Part shown: one piece after another, positions 17,831-25,817 of the stretch | How positions within the stretch are numbered: position 1 is the stretch's first letter | Layout: every line of letters begins with the position of its first letter | NCBI GenBank assembly: GCA_020635495.1 | Contig: JACJZQ010000007.1 | Location: forward strand, 110,432 to 174,431 | Source: Flavobacteriales bacterium | GTDB taxonomy: Bacteria > Bacteroidota > Bacteroidia > UBA10329 | Direction of reading: 5' to 3' | Length of the DNA: 64,000 bases | Translations under genes and position numbers: made by a program | The notes under the pieces: model-generated | The model's input: the letters and a program-made list of their open reading frames with translations, nothing else | Databases searched by the model: none | What the model was told of the DNA's origin: nothing

Positions 17831-18181
17831 TTAAAATTTCAATCCTTCCTCTCTAGCACCTTCAGCCAAAGCTTTAACGCGACCGTGGTACAGGTATCCG
17901 TTTCTATCGAATACAACCTCTTCGATTCCGGCTTCTTTAGCTCTCTCAGCTATCAGTTTTCCAACTTTGTTGGCAAGCTCTGTCTTTGTTCCTTTCTCAT
18001 CAACAAGACCTTTGTCTGTTGATGAAGCGGCCAAAAGAGTCTTACCATCAAGGTCATCCACCAATTGAACGTAAATCTCTTTGTTGCTTCTGTACACGGA
18101 CATTCTTGGTCTATTGGAAGAACCTGATACCGTAGCACGTATTCTCTTCTTGATCTTTAATCTTCTCTTACTAGTAGCCAT
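17831..18181 (-). CDS. rplR: 50S ribosomal protein uL18
   Basis: A 5S rRNA-binding large-subunit protein, 116 residues. The basic N-terminus KRRLKIKKRIRATVSGSSNR leads to RPRMSVYRSNKEIYVQLVDD, and the end VVFDRNGYLYHGRVKALAEG is the family C-terminus. It lies between rplF (12 bases) and rpsE (17 bases). Confidence 0.98.
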   Translation of the reverse strand: MATSKRRLKIKKRIRATVSGSSNRPRMSVYRSNKEIYVQLVDDLDGKTLLAASSTDKGLVDEKGTKTELANKVGKLIAERAKEAGIEEVVFDRNGYLYHGRVKALAEGAREEGLKF

Positions 18182-18193
18182 CTTTCCTACCTA

Positions 18194-18748
18194 TTATTTA
18201 GAAGCCGACTTTCCAGCCTTTCTTCTAATCTGTTCTCCTACGAATCTGATTCCTTTGCCCTTGTATGGCTCAGGCTTTCTCAATGAGCGAATCTTTGCAC
18301 AAACCTGACCGATCAATTGCTTGTCATGAGACTTAAGCGTAACAATTGGGTTCTTACCTCTTTCAGTAAGCGTTTCTACCTTGATCTCGCCTGGCAACAA
18401 GAAAACTACGTTGTGCGAGAATCCAAGTGAAAGCTCCAACTGCTGCCCTTTTGCTTCGGCTCTGTAACCAACACCTACCAACTCAAGTTTCTTCTCGTAT
18501 CCTTTAGATACGCCTTCAACCATATTATTGATAAGCGAACGGTAAAGGCCATGGTAAGCTCTTGTTTGCTTCTGATCGTTAGCTCTTGAAAGTTCAAGAG
18601 AACCGTCTTTCATTTCAACCGCAATTTCTCCTTTGATCTCTTGAGTTAGTTCTCCCAAAGGACCTTTAACGGTTACCAAATTATTGTCACCAATGGTTAC
18701 CTCAACTCCTTGAGGCACTTCAACTGGCGCTAATCCTACTCGTGACAT
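18194..18748 (-). CDS. rplF: 50S ribosomal protein uL6
   Basis: uL6 lies near the sarcin-ricin loop and translation factor site. It is 184 residues with two homologous domains, beginning MSRVGLAPVEVPQGVEVTI. The signature PEPYKGKGIRFVGEQIRRKAG near the end is diagnostic. It is in standard position between rpsH and rplR. Confidence 0.98.
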   Translation of the reverse strand: MSRVGLAPVEVPQGVEVTIGDNNLVTVKGPLGELTQEIKGEIAVEMKDGSLELSRANDQKQTRAYHGLYRSLINNMVEGVSKGYEKKLELVGVGYRAEAKGQQLELSLGFSHNVVFLLPGEIKVETLTERGKNPIVTLKSHDKQLIGQVCAKIRSLRKPEPYKGKGIRFVGEQIRRKAGKSASK

Positions 18749-18769
18749 AGTTCTGTTTCTTTCAGTTTC

Positions 18770-19165
18770 TTAGTATACGTAGCAGAGTACTTCTCCTCCT
18801 ACATTCTGCGCTCTTGCTTCCTTGTCTGTCATAACTCCTTTGGAAGTTGACACAACTGCAACGCCCAGACCATTTTTTACTCTTGGCATTTCTGCCGAGC
18901 CTGAATACTTACGCAGACCTGGCTTACTTGCTCTTACCAAACCTTGGATGGCGCTTTCGTTGGTGTTACGATTGTATTTCAAAGCAATCTTGATGTTGCC
19001 CTGAACCCCTTCGTCCTCGAACTTGTAGTTTAGGATGTATCCTTTCTCGAAAAGAATCTTAGTGATTGCTTTTTTCAAGTTCGATGCAGGTATATCAACC
19101 ACCTTGTGGTTTGCCTGAATTGCGTTTCTAACTCTCGTTAGATAATCTGCTACTGGATCTGTCAT
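18770..19165 (-). CDS. rpsH: 30S ribosomal protein uS8
   Basis: uS8 is a 16S central-domain binder and, in some bacteria, the translational repressor of the spc operon. It is 131 residues, starting MTDPVADYLTRVRNAIQANH. The C-terminal GLGVAVVSTSKGVMTDKEAR is the family signature. I did not find an obvious spc-mRNA mimic of its rRNA target near rplE. Confidence 0.98.
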   Translation of the reverse strand: MTDPVADYLTRVRNAIQANHKVVDIPASNLKKAITKILFEKGYILNYKFEDEGVQGNIKIALKYNRNTNESAIQGLVRASKPGLRKYSGSAEMPRVKNGLGVAVVSTSKGVMTDKEARAQNVGGEVLCYVY

Positions 19166-19184
19166 TTTCCTTCGAATAAATCGA

Positions 19185-19454
19185 TTACCAACTTGCTTTT
19201 TTAACTCCAGGGATCAAGCCTTGATTGGCCATTTCTCTGAATTGAATTCTGCTGATTCCAAAGTCTCTCATATATCCTTTCGGACGACCAGTAATGCTAC
19301 ATCTGTTGTGCATTCTGATGGCGGCACTGTTCTTTGGCATTCTTGCCAAGGCCTGGTAGTCGCCTTCTTCTTTGAGTCTTGCTCTTTTCTCAGCGTAGCG
19401 GGCAACAAGCTTTGCACGCTTGCGCTCTCTTGCTTTCATTGATTCTTTGGCCAT
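19185..19454 (-). CDS. rpsN: 30S ribosomal protein uS14 (zinc-free long form)
   Basis: uS14 is a 30S head protein near the decoding site. At 89 residues it is the long form without the two CxxC zinc pairs of the short form. The C-terminal RNRC-type motif reads RMHNRCSITGRPKGYMRDFG, followed by ISRIQFREMANQGLIPGVKKASW in two parts. It is between rplE and rpsH. Confidence 0.98.
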   Translation of the reverse strand: MAKESMKARERKRAKLVARYAEKRARLKEEGDYQALARMPKNSAAIRMHNRCSITGRPKGYMRDFGISRIQFREMANQGLIPGVKKASW

Positions 19455-19462
19455 GTCTCAGC

Positions 19463-20011
19463 TTACTTTTTAAATGGCATTCCGAACTCTTTCAATAGGG
19501 CGAGTCCTTCTTCGTTTGTCTCAGCAGACGTCACAAATGTGATGTCCATACCAAGGATCTTGTTCACTTTATCAATATCGATCTCTGGAAAGATGATCTG
19601 CTCTGTAATACCCAAATTGTAATTGCCTCTTCCGTCAAAACCTTTTGGGCTGACTCCTCTGAAATCTCTAACTCGAGGAAGTGCTACAGCAACCAATCTT
19701 TCCAAGAATTCATACATTCTGTCTCCTCTCAACGTAACACGTGCACCTATTGGCATTCCTTTACGGAGTTTGAAGTTTGAGATATCTTTCTTAGAACGTG
19801 AAGCAACCGCTTTCTGTCCTGCAATCAGCGTCATGTCGTTAAGTGCCGCCTCCAGGATCTTCTTGTCGGCAACAGCCTGACCAAGACCTTGGTTAAGGCA
19901 GATCTTTTCCAATTTTGGGACCTGCATAACGCTCTTGTACTGAAACTTCTCCTGCAGCGCAGGAACAATCTCTTCCAAGTATTTCTTTTTTAGAGTAGGT
20001 GTAGTGCTCAT
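19463..20011 (-). CDS. rplE: 50S ribosomal protein uL5
   Basis: uL5 binds 5S rRNA and contacts the P-site tRNA. The ATG at 20009-20011 (182 residues) shares its last position with the rplX stop (TGATG arrangement), so it is preferred over the GTG one codon upstream. Core motifs are KLEKICLNQGLGQAVADKK and LPRVRDFRGVSPKGFDGRGN. The IFPEIDIDKVNKILGMDITF segment is also typical. Confidence 0.97.
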   Translation of the reverse strand: MSTTPTLKKKYLEEIVPALQEKFQYKSVMQVPKLEKICLNQGLGQAVADKKILEAALNDMTLIAGQKAVASRSKKDISNFKLRKGMPIGARVTLRGDRMYEFLERLVAVALPRVRDFRGVSPKGFDGRGNYNLGITEQIIFPEIDIDKVNKILGMDITFVTSAETNEEGLALLKEFGMPFKK

Positions 20012-20328
20012 CACTTAATTACTTCTCCAGATTTCTTAGAATATCTTACCATTTTACCATCCACCTCTTTTCTTCCGATTCTTGTAGCTTCTCCGGTCTT
20101 GGGATCAACCAACATCAGGTTCGAAAGGTGAATTGGAGCTTCTTGCTCTACAATACCTCCGTTAGGGTGAGCAGCGTTCGGCTTGGTGTGTCTCTTAACG
20201 ATGTTCACGCCTTCTACCAATGCTTTGTTCTTTGCTGGATAAACCTCAAGGACCTTTCCTTCCTCTCCTCTGCTTTCTCCAGATATTACCTTAACGGTAT
20301 CGTCTTTCTTAATGTGAAACTTTGCCAT
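20011..20328 (-). CDS. rplX: 50S ribosomal protein uL24
   Basis: uL24 initiates 50S assembly. It is 105 residues with a KOW motif at the start (DDTVKVISGESRGEEGKVLE) and the conserved GVNIVKRHTKPNAAHPNGGI. Its stop overlaps the rplE start codon by one base, suggesting translational coupling. Confidence 0.98.
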   Translation of the reverse strand: MAKFHIKKDDTVKVISGESRGEEGKVLEVYPAKNKALVEGVNIVKRHTKPNAAHPNGGIVEQEAPIHLSNLMLVDPKTGEATRIGRKEVDGKMVRYSKKSGEVIK

Positions 20329-20345
20329 TGCTTTGCTTCTTTATA

Positions 20346-20714
20346 TCAAAGCACCTCTGGTGCAAGTGATACGATCTTCATGTATTGTTTCTCTCTCAAC
20401 TCTCGGGCAACAGGTCCGAAGATCCTTGTTCCTCTCATCTCTCCGGCAGCGTTCAACAGAACAACCGCGTTATCATCAAACCTGATGTATGAACCATCTG
20501 GTCTTCTTGTTTCTTTCTTGGTTCTAACAACTACAGCTTTAGAAACCGAACCTTTCTTAGCGTTACCAGATGGAACTGCATCCTTAACCGTAACAACTAT
20601 GGTGTCTCCGATTCTTGCGTAACGCTTTCTGGTCCCTCCAAGAACCCTGATACATAGAACCTCTTTGGCTCCGCTGTTATCAGCTACTTTAAGTCTTGAT
20701 TCTGTTTGTATCAT
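20346..20714 (-). CDS. rplN: 50S ribosomal protein uL14
   Basis: uL14 forms part of intersubunit bridges. It is 122 residues starting MIQTESRLKVADNSGAKEVL, with the signature IRFDDNAVVLLNAAGEMRGT and the end FMKIVSLAPEVL-like tail. rpsQ stops three bases upstream. Confidence 0.98.
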   Translation of the reverse strand: MIQTESRLKVADNSGAKEVLCIRVLGGTRKRYARIGDTIVVTVKDAVPSGNAKKGSVSKAVVVRTKKETRRPDGSYIRFDDNAVVLLNAAGEMRGTRIFGPVARELREKQYMKIVSLAPEVL

Positions 20715-20717
20715 GGC

Positions 20718-20981
20718 TTACTTGGCTCTTTCAATGATTTCTACCAACCTCCAGTTCTTTGACTTGCTCAATGGACGCGTTTCCATGATGCGAACTGTAT
20801 CTCCGATTCCGCAGTCGTTCTTCTCATCATGAGCATGGAACTTCTTCGTCATCTTCACGAACTTTCCGTACATCGGGTGCTTTACCTTACGCTCAACGCT
20901 AACAGTGATGGTCTTATCCATCTTGTCGCTAACGACAACCCCGATTCTTTCCTTTCTCAGGTTTCTTGCTGTGTTCTCCAT
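20718..20981 (-). CDS. rpsQ: 30S ribosomal protein uS17
   Basis: uS17 is a primary 16S rRNA binder. It is 87 residues. Family segments are GVVVSDKMDKTITVSVERKV, the HPMYGKFVKMTKKFHAHDE stretch and RIMETRPLSKSKNWRLVEI. It lies between rpmC and rplN. Confidence 0.98.
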   Translation of the reverse strand: MENTARNLRKERIGVVVSDKMDKTITVSVERKVKHPMYGKFVKMTKKFHAHDEKNDCGIGDTVRIMETRPLSKSKNWRLVEIIERAK

Positions 20982-20987
20982 TTCAGC

Positions 20988-21185
20988 TTATGCTTTGCTT
21001 CTAGTGGTTCTCTCGGTCATCAACCTTGCGATGAGCCTTCTAGAATGTTTCAATTCTTGCGGATTCTCAATAGGAGAAACTGCATGATTCATTTTCATCT
21101 TGGCCAGTTTCAAACGCTCTTCAGCTAGTTTTTCTTCTAGCTCTTCGCTTGATAGTTCTCTAATAACTGCGTTTTCCATTGTCAA
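20988..21185 (-). CDS. rpmC: 50S ribosomal protein uL29
   Basis: A 65-residue protein near the tunnel exit that contributes to the SRP and trigger-factor docking site. It is two helices: IRELSSEELEEKLAEERLKL and the signature ENPQELKHSRRLIARLMTER. It lies between rplP and rpsQ. Confidence 0.97.
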   Translation of the reverse strand: MTMENAVIRELSSEELEEKLAEERLKLAKMKMNHAVSPIENPQELKHSRRLIARLMTERTTRSKA

Positions 21186-21191
21186 TGATTC

Positions 21192-21614
21192 TTATGCTCC
21201 TGTGTAAGATCTTCTTACCATGAACTTCGTTTTAATAGGAAGCTTTTGAGCCCCTAGTCTCAAGGCTTCTTTTGCCGTAACCGTATCAACCCCTTCAATC
21301 TCGAACATGACTGCCCCCGGTTTTACAACGGCCACCCAATACTCTGGAGAACCTTTACCCTTACCCATCCTTACTTCGGCTGGCTTTTTGGTAATTGGCT
21401 TATCTGGAAAAATCTTGATCCAAACTTGTCCTTCCCTCTTCATGTATCGGGTAATGGCGATACGGGCAGATTCAATCTGTCTTGCGGTTATCCACGCTCC
21501 GTCTAAAGCTTTAATGCCAAATGAACCATAGGCCAACTGACTGCCACGATTGGCAAGGCCCTTCATTTTCATTTTGTGCATTTTGCGGAACTTCGTCCTT
21601 TTTGGCTGTAGCAT
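21192..21614 (-). CDS. rplP: 50S ribosomal protein uL16
   Basis: uL16 organises the A-site tRNA region of the 50S subunit. It is 140 residues starting MLQPKRTKFRKMHKMKMKG. The conserved stretches are QIESARIAITRYMKREGQVW and RMGKGKGSPEYWVAVVKPG. It follows rpsC after 29 bases. Confidence 0.98.
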   Translation of the reverse strand: MLQPKRTKFRKMHKMKMKGLANRGSQLAYGSFGIKALDGAWITARQIESARIAITRYMKREGQVWIKIFPDKPITKKPAEVRMGKGKGSPEYWVAVVKPGAVMFEIEGVDTVTAKEALRLGAQKLPIKTKFMVRRSYTGA

Positions 21615-21643
21615 AGCTTTGCTGTTCTTCCTGTTCTACCTTA

Positions 21644-22345
21644 TTACTTCTTTCTGTCTCTTCTGGCCAATCTTGCAGGCTTCTTGCTTTGCAAATTGGC
21701 ATTTGGAGCTAGGTCACGCTTTCCGTAAACCTCACCCAACATGACCCAAACCTTCACTCCGATTCGTCCATATGTGGTATGAGCCTCAACGTGAGAATAA
21801 TCGATGTCTGCTCTGAAAGTGTGCAATGGAGTTCTTCCATCCTTGTACATTTCAGAACGTGCCATTTCAGCACCGCCCAAACGACCGCTTACCTGAACCT
21901 TGATCCCTTCTGCTCCCATTCTCATTGTAGAAGCTACCGCCATTTTAACGGCTCTTCGGAATGAGATTCTTCCTTCTAACTGACGTGCAATACTTTCAGC
22001 AACCAATCTTGCGTCAAGCTCTGGACGCTTGATCTCGAAAATGTTGATCTGAACTTCTTTGCCAGTGATTTTTTTCAACTCCTCTTTCAGCTTGTCAACT
22101 TCCTGTCCGCCTTTGCCAATGATGATACCTGGACGAGCTGTGTTAACCGTAACTGTGATCAACTTAAGTGTACGCTCAACAATGATCTTAGAGATGCTTG
22201 CTTTAGCAAGACGAGCACGTAGATACTTACGGATCTTGTAGTCCTCTTCAATCTTAGATGGGGTTTCATTACCACCATACCAGTTGGAATCCCAACCTCT
22301 GATGATTCCCAGTCTGTTACCTATTGGATTTGTCTTCTGTCCCAT
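21644..22345 (-). CDS. rpsC: 30S ribosomal protein uS3
   Basis: uS3 forms part of the mRNA entry tunnel and helicase. It is 233 residues, starting MGQKTNPIGNRLGIIRGWDS. The KH domain has ARPGIIIGKGGQEVDKLKEE, and the C-terminal domain has GRLGGAEMARSEMYKDGRTP and GRIGVKVWVMLGEVYGKRD. The last residues are basic (KKPARLARRDRKK). Confidence 0.98.
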   Translation of the reverse strand: MGQKTNPIGNRLGIIRGWDSNWYGGNETPSKIEEDYKIRKYLRARLAKASISKIIVERTLKLITVTVNTARPGIIIGKGGQEVDKLKEELKKITGKEVQINIFEIKRPELDARLVAESIARQLEGRISFRRAVKMAVASTMRMGAEGIKVQVSGRLGGAEMARSEMYKDGRTPLHTFRADIDYSHVEAHTTYGRIGVKVWVMLGEVYGKRDLAPNANLQSKKPARLARRDRKK

Positions 22346-22352
22346 GTGTTGA

Positions 22353-22748
22353 TCAGTTCTTGCTATCTAAGACAAGCGTTACGTGGTTCGATCTTTTTCT
22401 AATTCTGTGCGCTCTTCCCTGAGGTGCGGTCTGAAGTCTTTTCAACTGACGGGCACTATCCACCTGAATTTCTTTCACGAATAGATTTGCTGCTTCAGCA
22501 CTTCCACCTTCACTCTTCTGCTCATAGTTAGAAAGGGCAGAAAGCAACAGTTTCTCCAATCTGGCTGAAGCTTCTTTTGGATGAAGTTTCAACGTGTAAA
22601 GTGCCTTGTCAACGTCCATACCACGAACCAGGTCTGCAACCATTCTCATTTTTCGTGGAGATGTTGGGCAGTTTTTCAATGAAGCGAAGTATTGCGTCTT
22701 ACGCGCTTCCTTCATTGCATCTGCCATTTCTCTTTTTCTCTTTCCCAT
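22353..22748 (-). CDS. rplV: 50S ribosomal protein uL22
   Basis: uL22 lines the exit tunnel with its long hairpin. It is 131 residues. The N-terminus has a short Lys/Arg-rich extension before the core (KTQYFASLKNCPTSPRKMRM). The hairpin region is RQLKRLQTAPQGRAHRIRKR. An alternative start at the second Met (MADAMKEARK) cannot be excluded. Confidence 0.97.
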   Translation of the reverse strand: MGKRKREMADAMKEARKTQYFASLKNCPTSPRKMRMVADLVRGMDVDKALYTLKLHPKEASARLEKLLLSALSNYEQKSEGGSAEAANLFVKEIQVDSARQLKRLQTAPQGRAHRIRKRSNHVTLVLDSKN

Positions 22749-22776
22749 TGCTCTTAAGCTTGGAGATAACTCTTAA

Positions 22777-23043
22777 TTACTTCTTACCTTTTGAGTGTCC
22801 ACGGAAGGTTCTCGTTGGAGAGAATTCTCCCAATTTGTGTCCTACCATGTTCTCTGTCACATACACAGGGATGAACTTGTTTCCGTTGTGTACCGCAACG
22901 GTCAGACCTACGAAATCCGGAGTGATCATTGATCTTCTAGACCAAGTTTTGATCACGGTCTTCTTTCTACTTTCTTGGGCTTCCACAACTCTTTTCTCGA
23001 GTTTGAAATCTACAAACGGCCCTTTTTTAAGTGATCTTGCCAT
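22777..23043 (-). CDS. rpsS: 30S ribosomal protein uS19
   Basis: uS19 is a 30S head protein at an intersubunit bridge. It is 88 residues: MARSLKKGPFVDFKLEKRV, then VIKTWSRRSMITPDFVGLTV and the C-terminal KLGEFSPTRTFRGHSKGKK. It is immediately downstream of rplB (7 bases). Confidence 0.98.
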   Translation of the reverse strand: MARSLKKGPFVDFKLEKRVVEAQESRKKTVIKTWSRRSMITPDFVGLTVAVHNGNKFIPVYVTENMVGHKLGEFSPTRTFRGHSKGKK

Positions 23044-23050
23044 TACCTAA

Positions 23051-23875
23051 TTACTTCTTTCTTCTTTCAACTATATACTTGCTCGATGCTTTTTTCTTGT
23101 ATCGAGTTTTGTAGCCTTTTGCCGGCATACCGTTACGTGATCTTGGATGACCTCCTGAAGCACGTCCTTCACCACCACCCATCGGGTGATCGACCGGGTT
23201 CATAACAACAGGACGAGTTCTTGGTCTTCTTCCCAGCCATCTACTGCGGCCGGCTTTACCTGAACGCTCCAAGCTGTAATCACTGTTTGAAACAACACCA
23301 ACGGTAGCTTTACAAGTAGTTAGTACCATTCTTATCTCACCCGAAGGCAATTTAAGTGTAGCGTACTTTCCGTCTCTAGCAACAAGCTGAGCGTATGATC
23401 CGGCACTTCTCGCCATCAAAGCTCCTTGCCCAGGACGCATTTCAATGCAGTGAAGAACCGTACCCATTGGTACCTCGCTCAGAAAAAGCGTGTTTCCAAC
23501 ATTGGGCGCTACATTTTCACCTGACTGAAGTGTTTGACCAACCTCAATTCCCTTCGGAGCAATGATGTATCTCTTCTCACCGTCAGTGTACTCAACCAAC
23601 GCAATTCGTGCATTACGATTTGGGTCGTACTCAATGGTTTTAACAGTAGCATCAACACCATCCTTATTTCTCTTGAAATCGATGATACGGTACTTGCGCT
23701 TGTGACCACCACCTATATAACGCATGGTCATCTTACCAGTGTTATTTCTACCACCGGTCTTTTTCTTTCCAACTACCAACGACTTCTCTGGCTTCGAAAC
23801 AGTAATTGTCTCGAACGTGCTAGCGATCTTATGACGCTGCCCTGGAGTTGTTGGTTTTAATTTTCTTACAGCCAT
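23051..23875 (-). CDS. rplB: 50S ribosomal protein uL2
   Basis: uL2 is central to the peptidyl-transferase region and subunit association. It is 274 residues. The signature PVDHPMGGGEGRASGGHPRS with the functionally important His is present. Other blocks are GRNNTGKMTMRYIGGGHKRK and MRPGQGALMARSAGSYAQLV. Confidence 0.98.
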   Translation of the reverse strand: MAVRKLKPTTPGQRHKIASTFETITVSKPEKSLVVGKKKTGGRNNTGKMTMRYIGGGHKRKYRIIDFKRNKDGVDATVKTIEYDPNRNARIALVEYTDGEKRYIIAPKGIEVGQTLQSGENVAPNVGNTLFLSEVPMGTVLHCIEMRPGQGALMARSAGSYAQLVARDGKYATLKLPSGEIRMVLTTCKATVGVVSNSDYSLERSGKAGRSRWLGRRPRTRPVVMNPVDHPMGGGEGRASGGHPRSRNGMPAKGYKTRYKKKASSKYIVERRKK

Positions 23876-23881
23876 GGTCTA

Positions 23882-24172
23882 TTAGATATTGCTATAGAAA
23901 TCAATTGATTGTCCTTCAGCCAAAGTCACAATGGCTTTTTTAACAGCAGAAGTTCTACCAATGATGAACTTGGTCTTGGTATTTCGGCTTCTTTTCTTAC
24001 CAGGAATGATCATGGTATTTACTGACTGCACATTTACCCCGTACATGTCTTCGATTGCCTTTTTCACCTCAAGCTTGTTGGCCTTTCTGTTGACAACGAA
24101 ACCGTACTGGCCCTTCTTTTCAGACAGGCCTGTCATCTTTTCTGTTATCAATGGTTTCACTAGAACTTCCAT
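23882..24172 (-). CDS. rplW: 50S ribosomal protein uL23
   Basis: uL23 sits at the tunnel exit and docks trigger factor and SRP. The ATG at 24170-24172 (96 residues, MEVLVKPLITEKMTGL) is chosen over a GTG one codon upstream. The family core is VVNRKANKLEVKKAIEDMYG followed by NTMIIPGKKRSRN. Confidence 0.97.
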   Translation of the reverse strand: MEVLVKPLITEKMTGLSEKKGQYGFVVNRKANKLEVKKAIEDMYGVNVQSVNTMIIPGKKRSRNTKTKFIIGRTSAVKKAIVTLAEGQSIDFYSNI

Positions 24173-24178
24173 CACTTC

Positions 24179-24805
24179 TTAGCTTAAACTTTTCTCAATT
24201 GTTGCAACCGCACTTTCCGAAAGAAGGAGATTGTTTGCGTTCAGAATTCCGTAAGTGTTTAATTCTGAGACAGTTACAACTTTTGCGCCCTCCAAATTTC
24301 GGGAGGACAAATATACGTTTTTATCCTGCTCATTCAGTACTAGGAGTGTTTTTTTATCTGATAACTTCAGATCACTCAAAAACTGAACGTAATCTTTGGT
24401 CCTGATTGCATCGAATTTCAGGTCTTCAACAATGGTAATTGCATTGTCCTTTGCCATAAGAGAAAGAGCCGATCTTCTGGCAGTTTGCTTCAATTTCTTG
24501 TTCAGCTTGAAACCATAAACTTTTGGACGCGGTCCGAAAACTCGACCACCACCTCTCAACAATGGGCTTTTGATATCTCCGAATCGAGCACCACCAGAGC
24601 CTTTCTGTTTTCTGATCTTTTTAGTACTTCCTCTAACTTCACCTCGCTCTCTGGCGCTGTGTGTTCCCTGCCTTTGGTTGGCCAAGTACTGTTTTACGTC
24701 AAGGTAGATTGCATGTTCATTCGGCTCAACACCAAAAACCGCATCATTCAACTTCACTTTTTTTGAAGTTGCCTTACCTTTTTTATCTACTACTGCTAAT
24801 TCCAT
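24179..24805 (-). CDS. rplD: 50S ribosomal protein uL4
   Basis: uL4 has an extended loop in the exit tunnel and in some bacteria represses its own operon. The ATG at 24803-24805 (208 residues, MELAVVDKKG) is chosen; a TTG two codons upstream is less likely. The loop region reads KIRKQKGSGGARFGDIKSPL and GGGRVFGPRPKVYGFKLNKK. It lies between rplC and rplW. Confidence 0.97.
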   Translation of the reverse strand: MELAVVDKKGKATSKKVKLNDAVFGVEPNEHAIYLDVKQYLANQRQGTHSARERGEVRGSTKKIRKQKGSGGARFGDIKSPLLRGGGRVFGPRPKVYGFKLNKKLKQTARRSALSLMAKDNAITIVEDLKFDAIRTKDYVQFLSDLKLSDKKTLLVLNEQDKNVYLSSRNLEGAKVVTVSELNTYGILNANNLLLSESAVATIEKSLS

Positions 24806-24824
24806 GATCAATATCTATTTCAGA

Positions 24825-25463
24825 TCACTTTTCTACGATGATGTATGAACCTTTTGCTCCAGGAACTGCTCCGCTCAATACAAGAAGATTCTTGTCAGCA
24901 TCAATTGCCAATACCTGTAGGTTCTGAACTTTTACTCTTTTGTCTCCCATCTGCCCAGCCATACGAAGCCCTTTAAAAACTCTTGCAGGATAGGAACACG
25001 CACCAATTGAACCTGGTGCACGCAGACGGTTGTGCTGACCGTGGGTTGATTGGCCTACACCACCAAATCCATGTCGTTTAACTACTCCTTGGAAACCCTT
25101 TCCTTTTGAGTTTCCTACCACATCAACGTATTCTCCTTCACTGAAGATGTCTGCAACGCTCAAGTTAGCACCAAGAGTGGCATTATCTCCGAACTGAGTA
25201 TAACCATGAGTAGTTCTGAACTCAACAAGCTTCTGCTTCGGCTCGGTCTTTGCTTTCTTGAAATGACCATTCAATGCTGCAGATGTACGCTTCTCCTTTC
25301 GGTAGCCTGTTCCGACCTGAACAGCATTGTATCCGTCAGTCTCAACTGTTTTAAGCTGAGTAACAGTACATGGTTCAATTTCTAGAACTGTACATGGAAT
25401 ATTCTTCCCTGCCTCGTTGTAAAGGCTTGTCATTCCTATTTTCTTTCCTATAAGTCCAGACAT
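24825..25463 (-). CDS. rplC: 50S ribosomal protein uL3
   Basis: uL3 starts 50S assembly and reaches the peptidyl-transferase centre. It is 212 residues starting MSGLIGKKIGMTSLYNEAGK. The signature KGKGFQGVVKRHGFGGVGQS and the SIGACSYPARVFKGLRMAGQ block identify it. It is the second gene of the S10 block. Confidence 0.98.
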   Translation of the reverse strand: MSGLIGKKIGMTSLYNEAGKNIPCTVLEIEPCTVTQLKTVETDGYNAVQVGTGYRKEKRTSAALNGHFKKAKTEPKQKLVEFRTTHGYTQFGDNATLGANLSVADIFSEGEYVDVVGNSKGKGFQGVVKRHGFGGVGQSTHGQHNRLRAPGSIGACSYPARVFKGLRMAGQMGDKRVKVQNLQVLAIDADKNLLVLSGAVPGAKGSYIIVEK

Positions 25464-25493
25464 GACCTATTAATTATTGGTTCTACTAACTAG

Positions 25494-25799
25494 TTATACT
25501 TTGATCTCTACCTCAACACCGCTTGGCAATTCAAGCTTCATCAACGAATCCACCGTCTTAGCTGTGCTGCTGTAGATATCCAATAGTCTCTTGTAAGAGC
25601 TGAACTGGAACTGCTCTCTTGACTTCTTGTTCACGTGAGTTGAACGAAGTACAGTGTAGATTTTCTTGTGCGTTGGAAGTGGAATTGGACCACTTACAAT
25701 TGCGCCCGTAGACTTCACTGTCTTAACGATCTTCTCCGCGCTCTTATCAACCAAATTATGGTCGTAAGACTTAAGCTTAATTCTGATTCTCTGTGTCAT
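25494..25799 (-). CDS. rpsJ: 30S ribosomal protein uS10
   Basis: uS10 (also NusE) works in the 30S head and in transcription antitermination. It is 101 residues: MTQRIRIKLKSYDHNLVDKS, GPIPLPTHKKIYTVLRSTHV. It follows fusA by 18 bases. The tuf gene that often separates fusA and rpsJ is missing here. Confidence 0.98.
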   Translation of the reverse strand: MTQRIRIKLKSYDHNLVDKSAEKIVKTVKSTGAIVSGPIPLPTHKKIYTVLRSTHVNKKSREQFQFSSYKRLLDIYSSTAKTVDSLMKLELPSGVEVEIKV

Positions 25800-25817
25800 G
25801 ATCTTTCTTGCAGACTA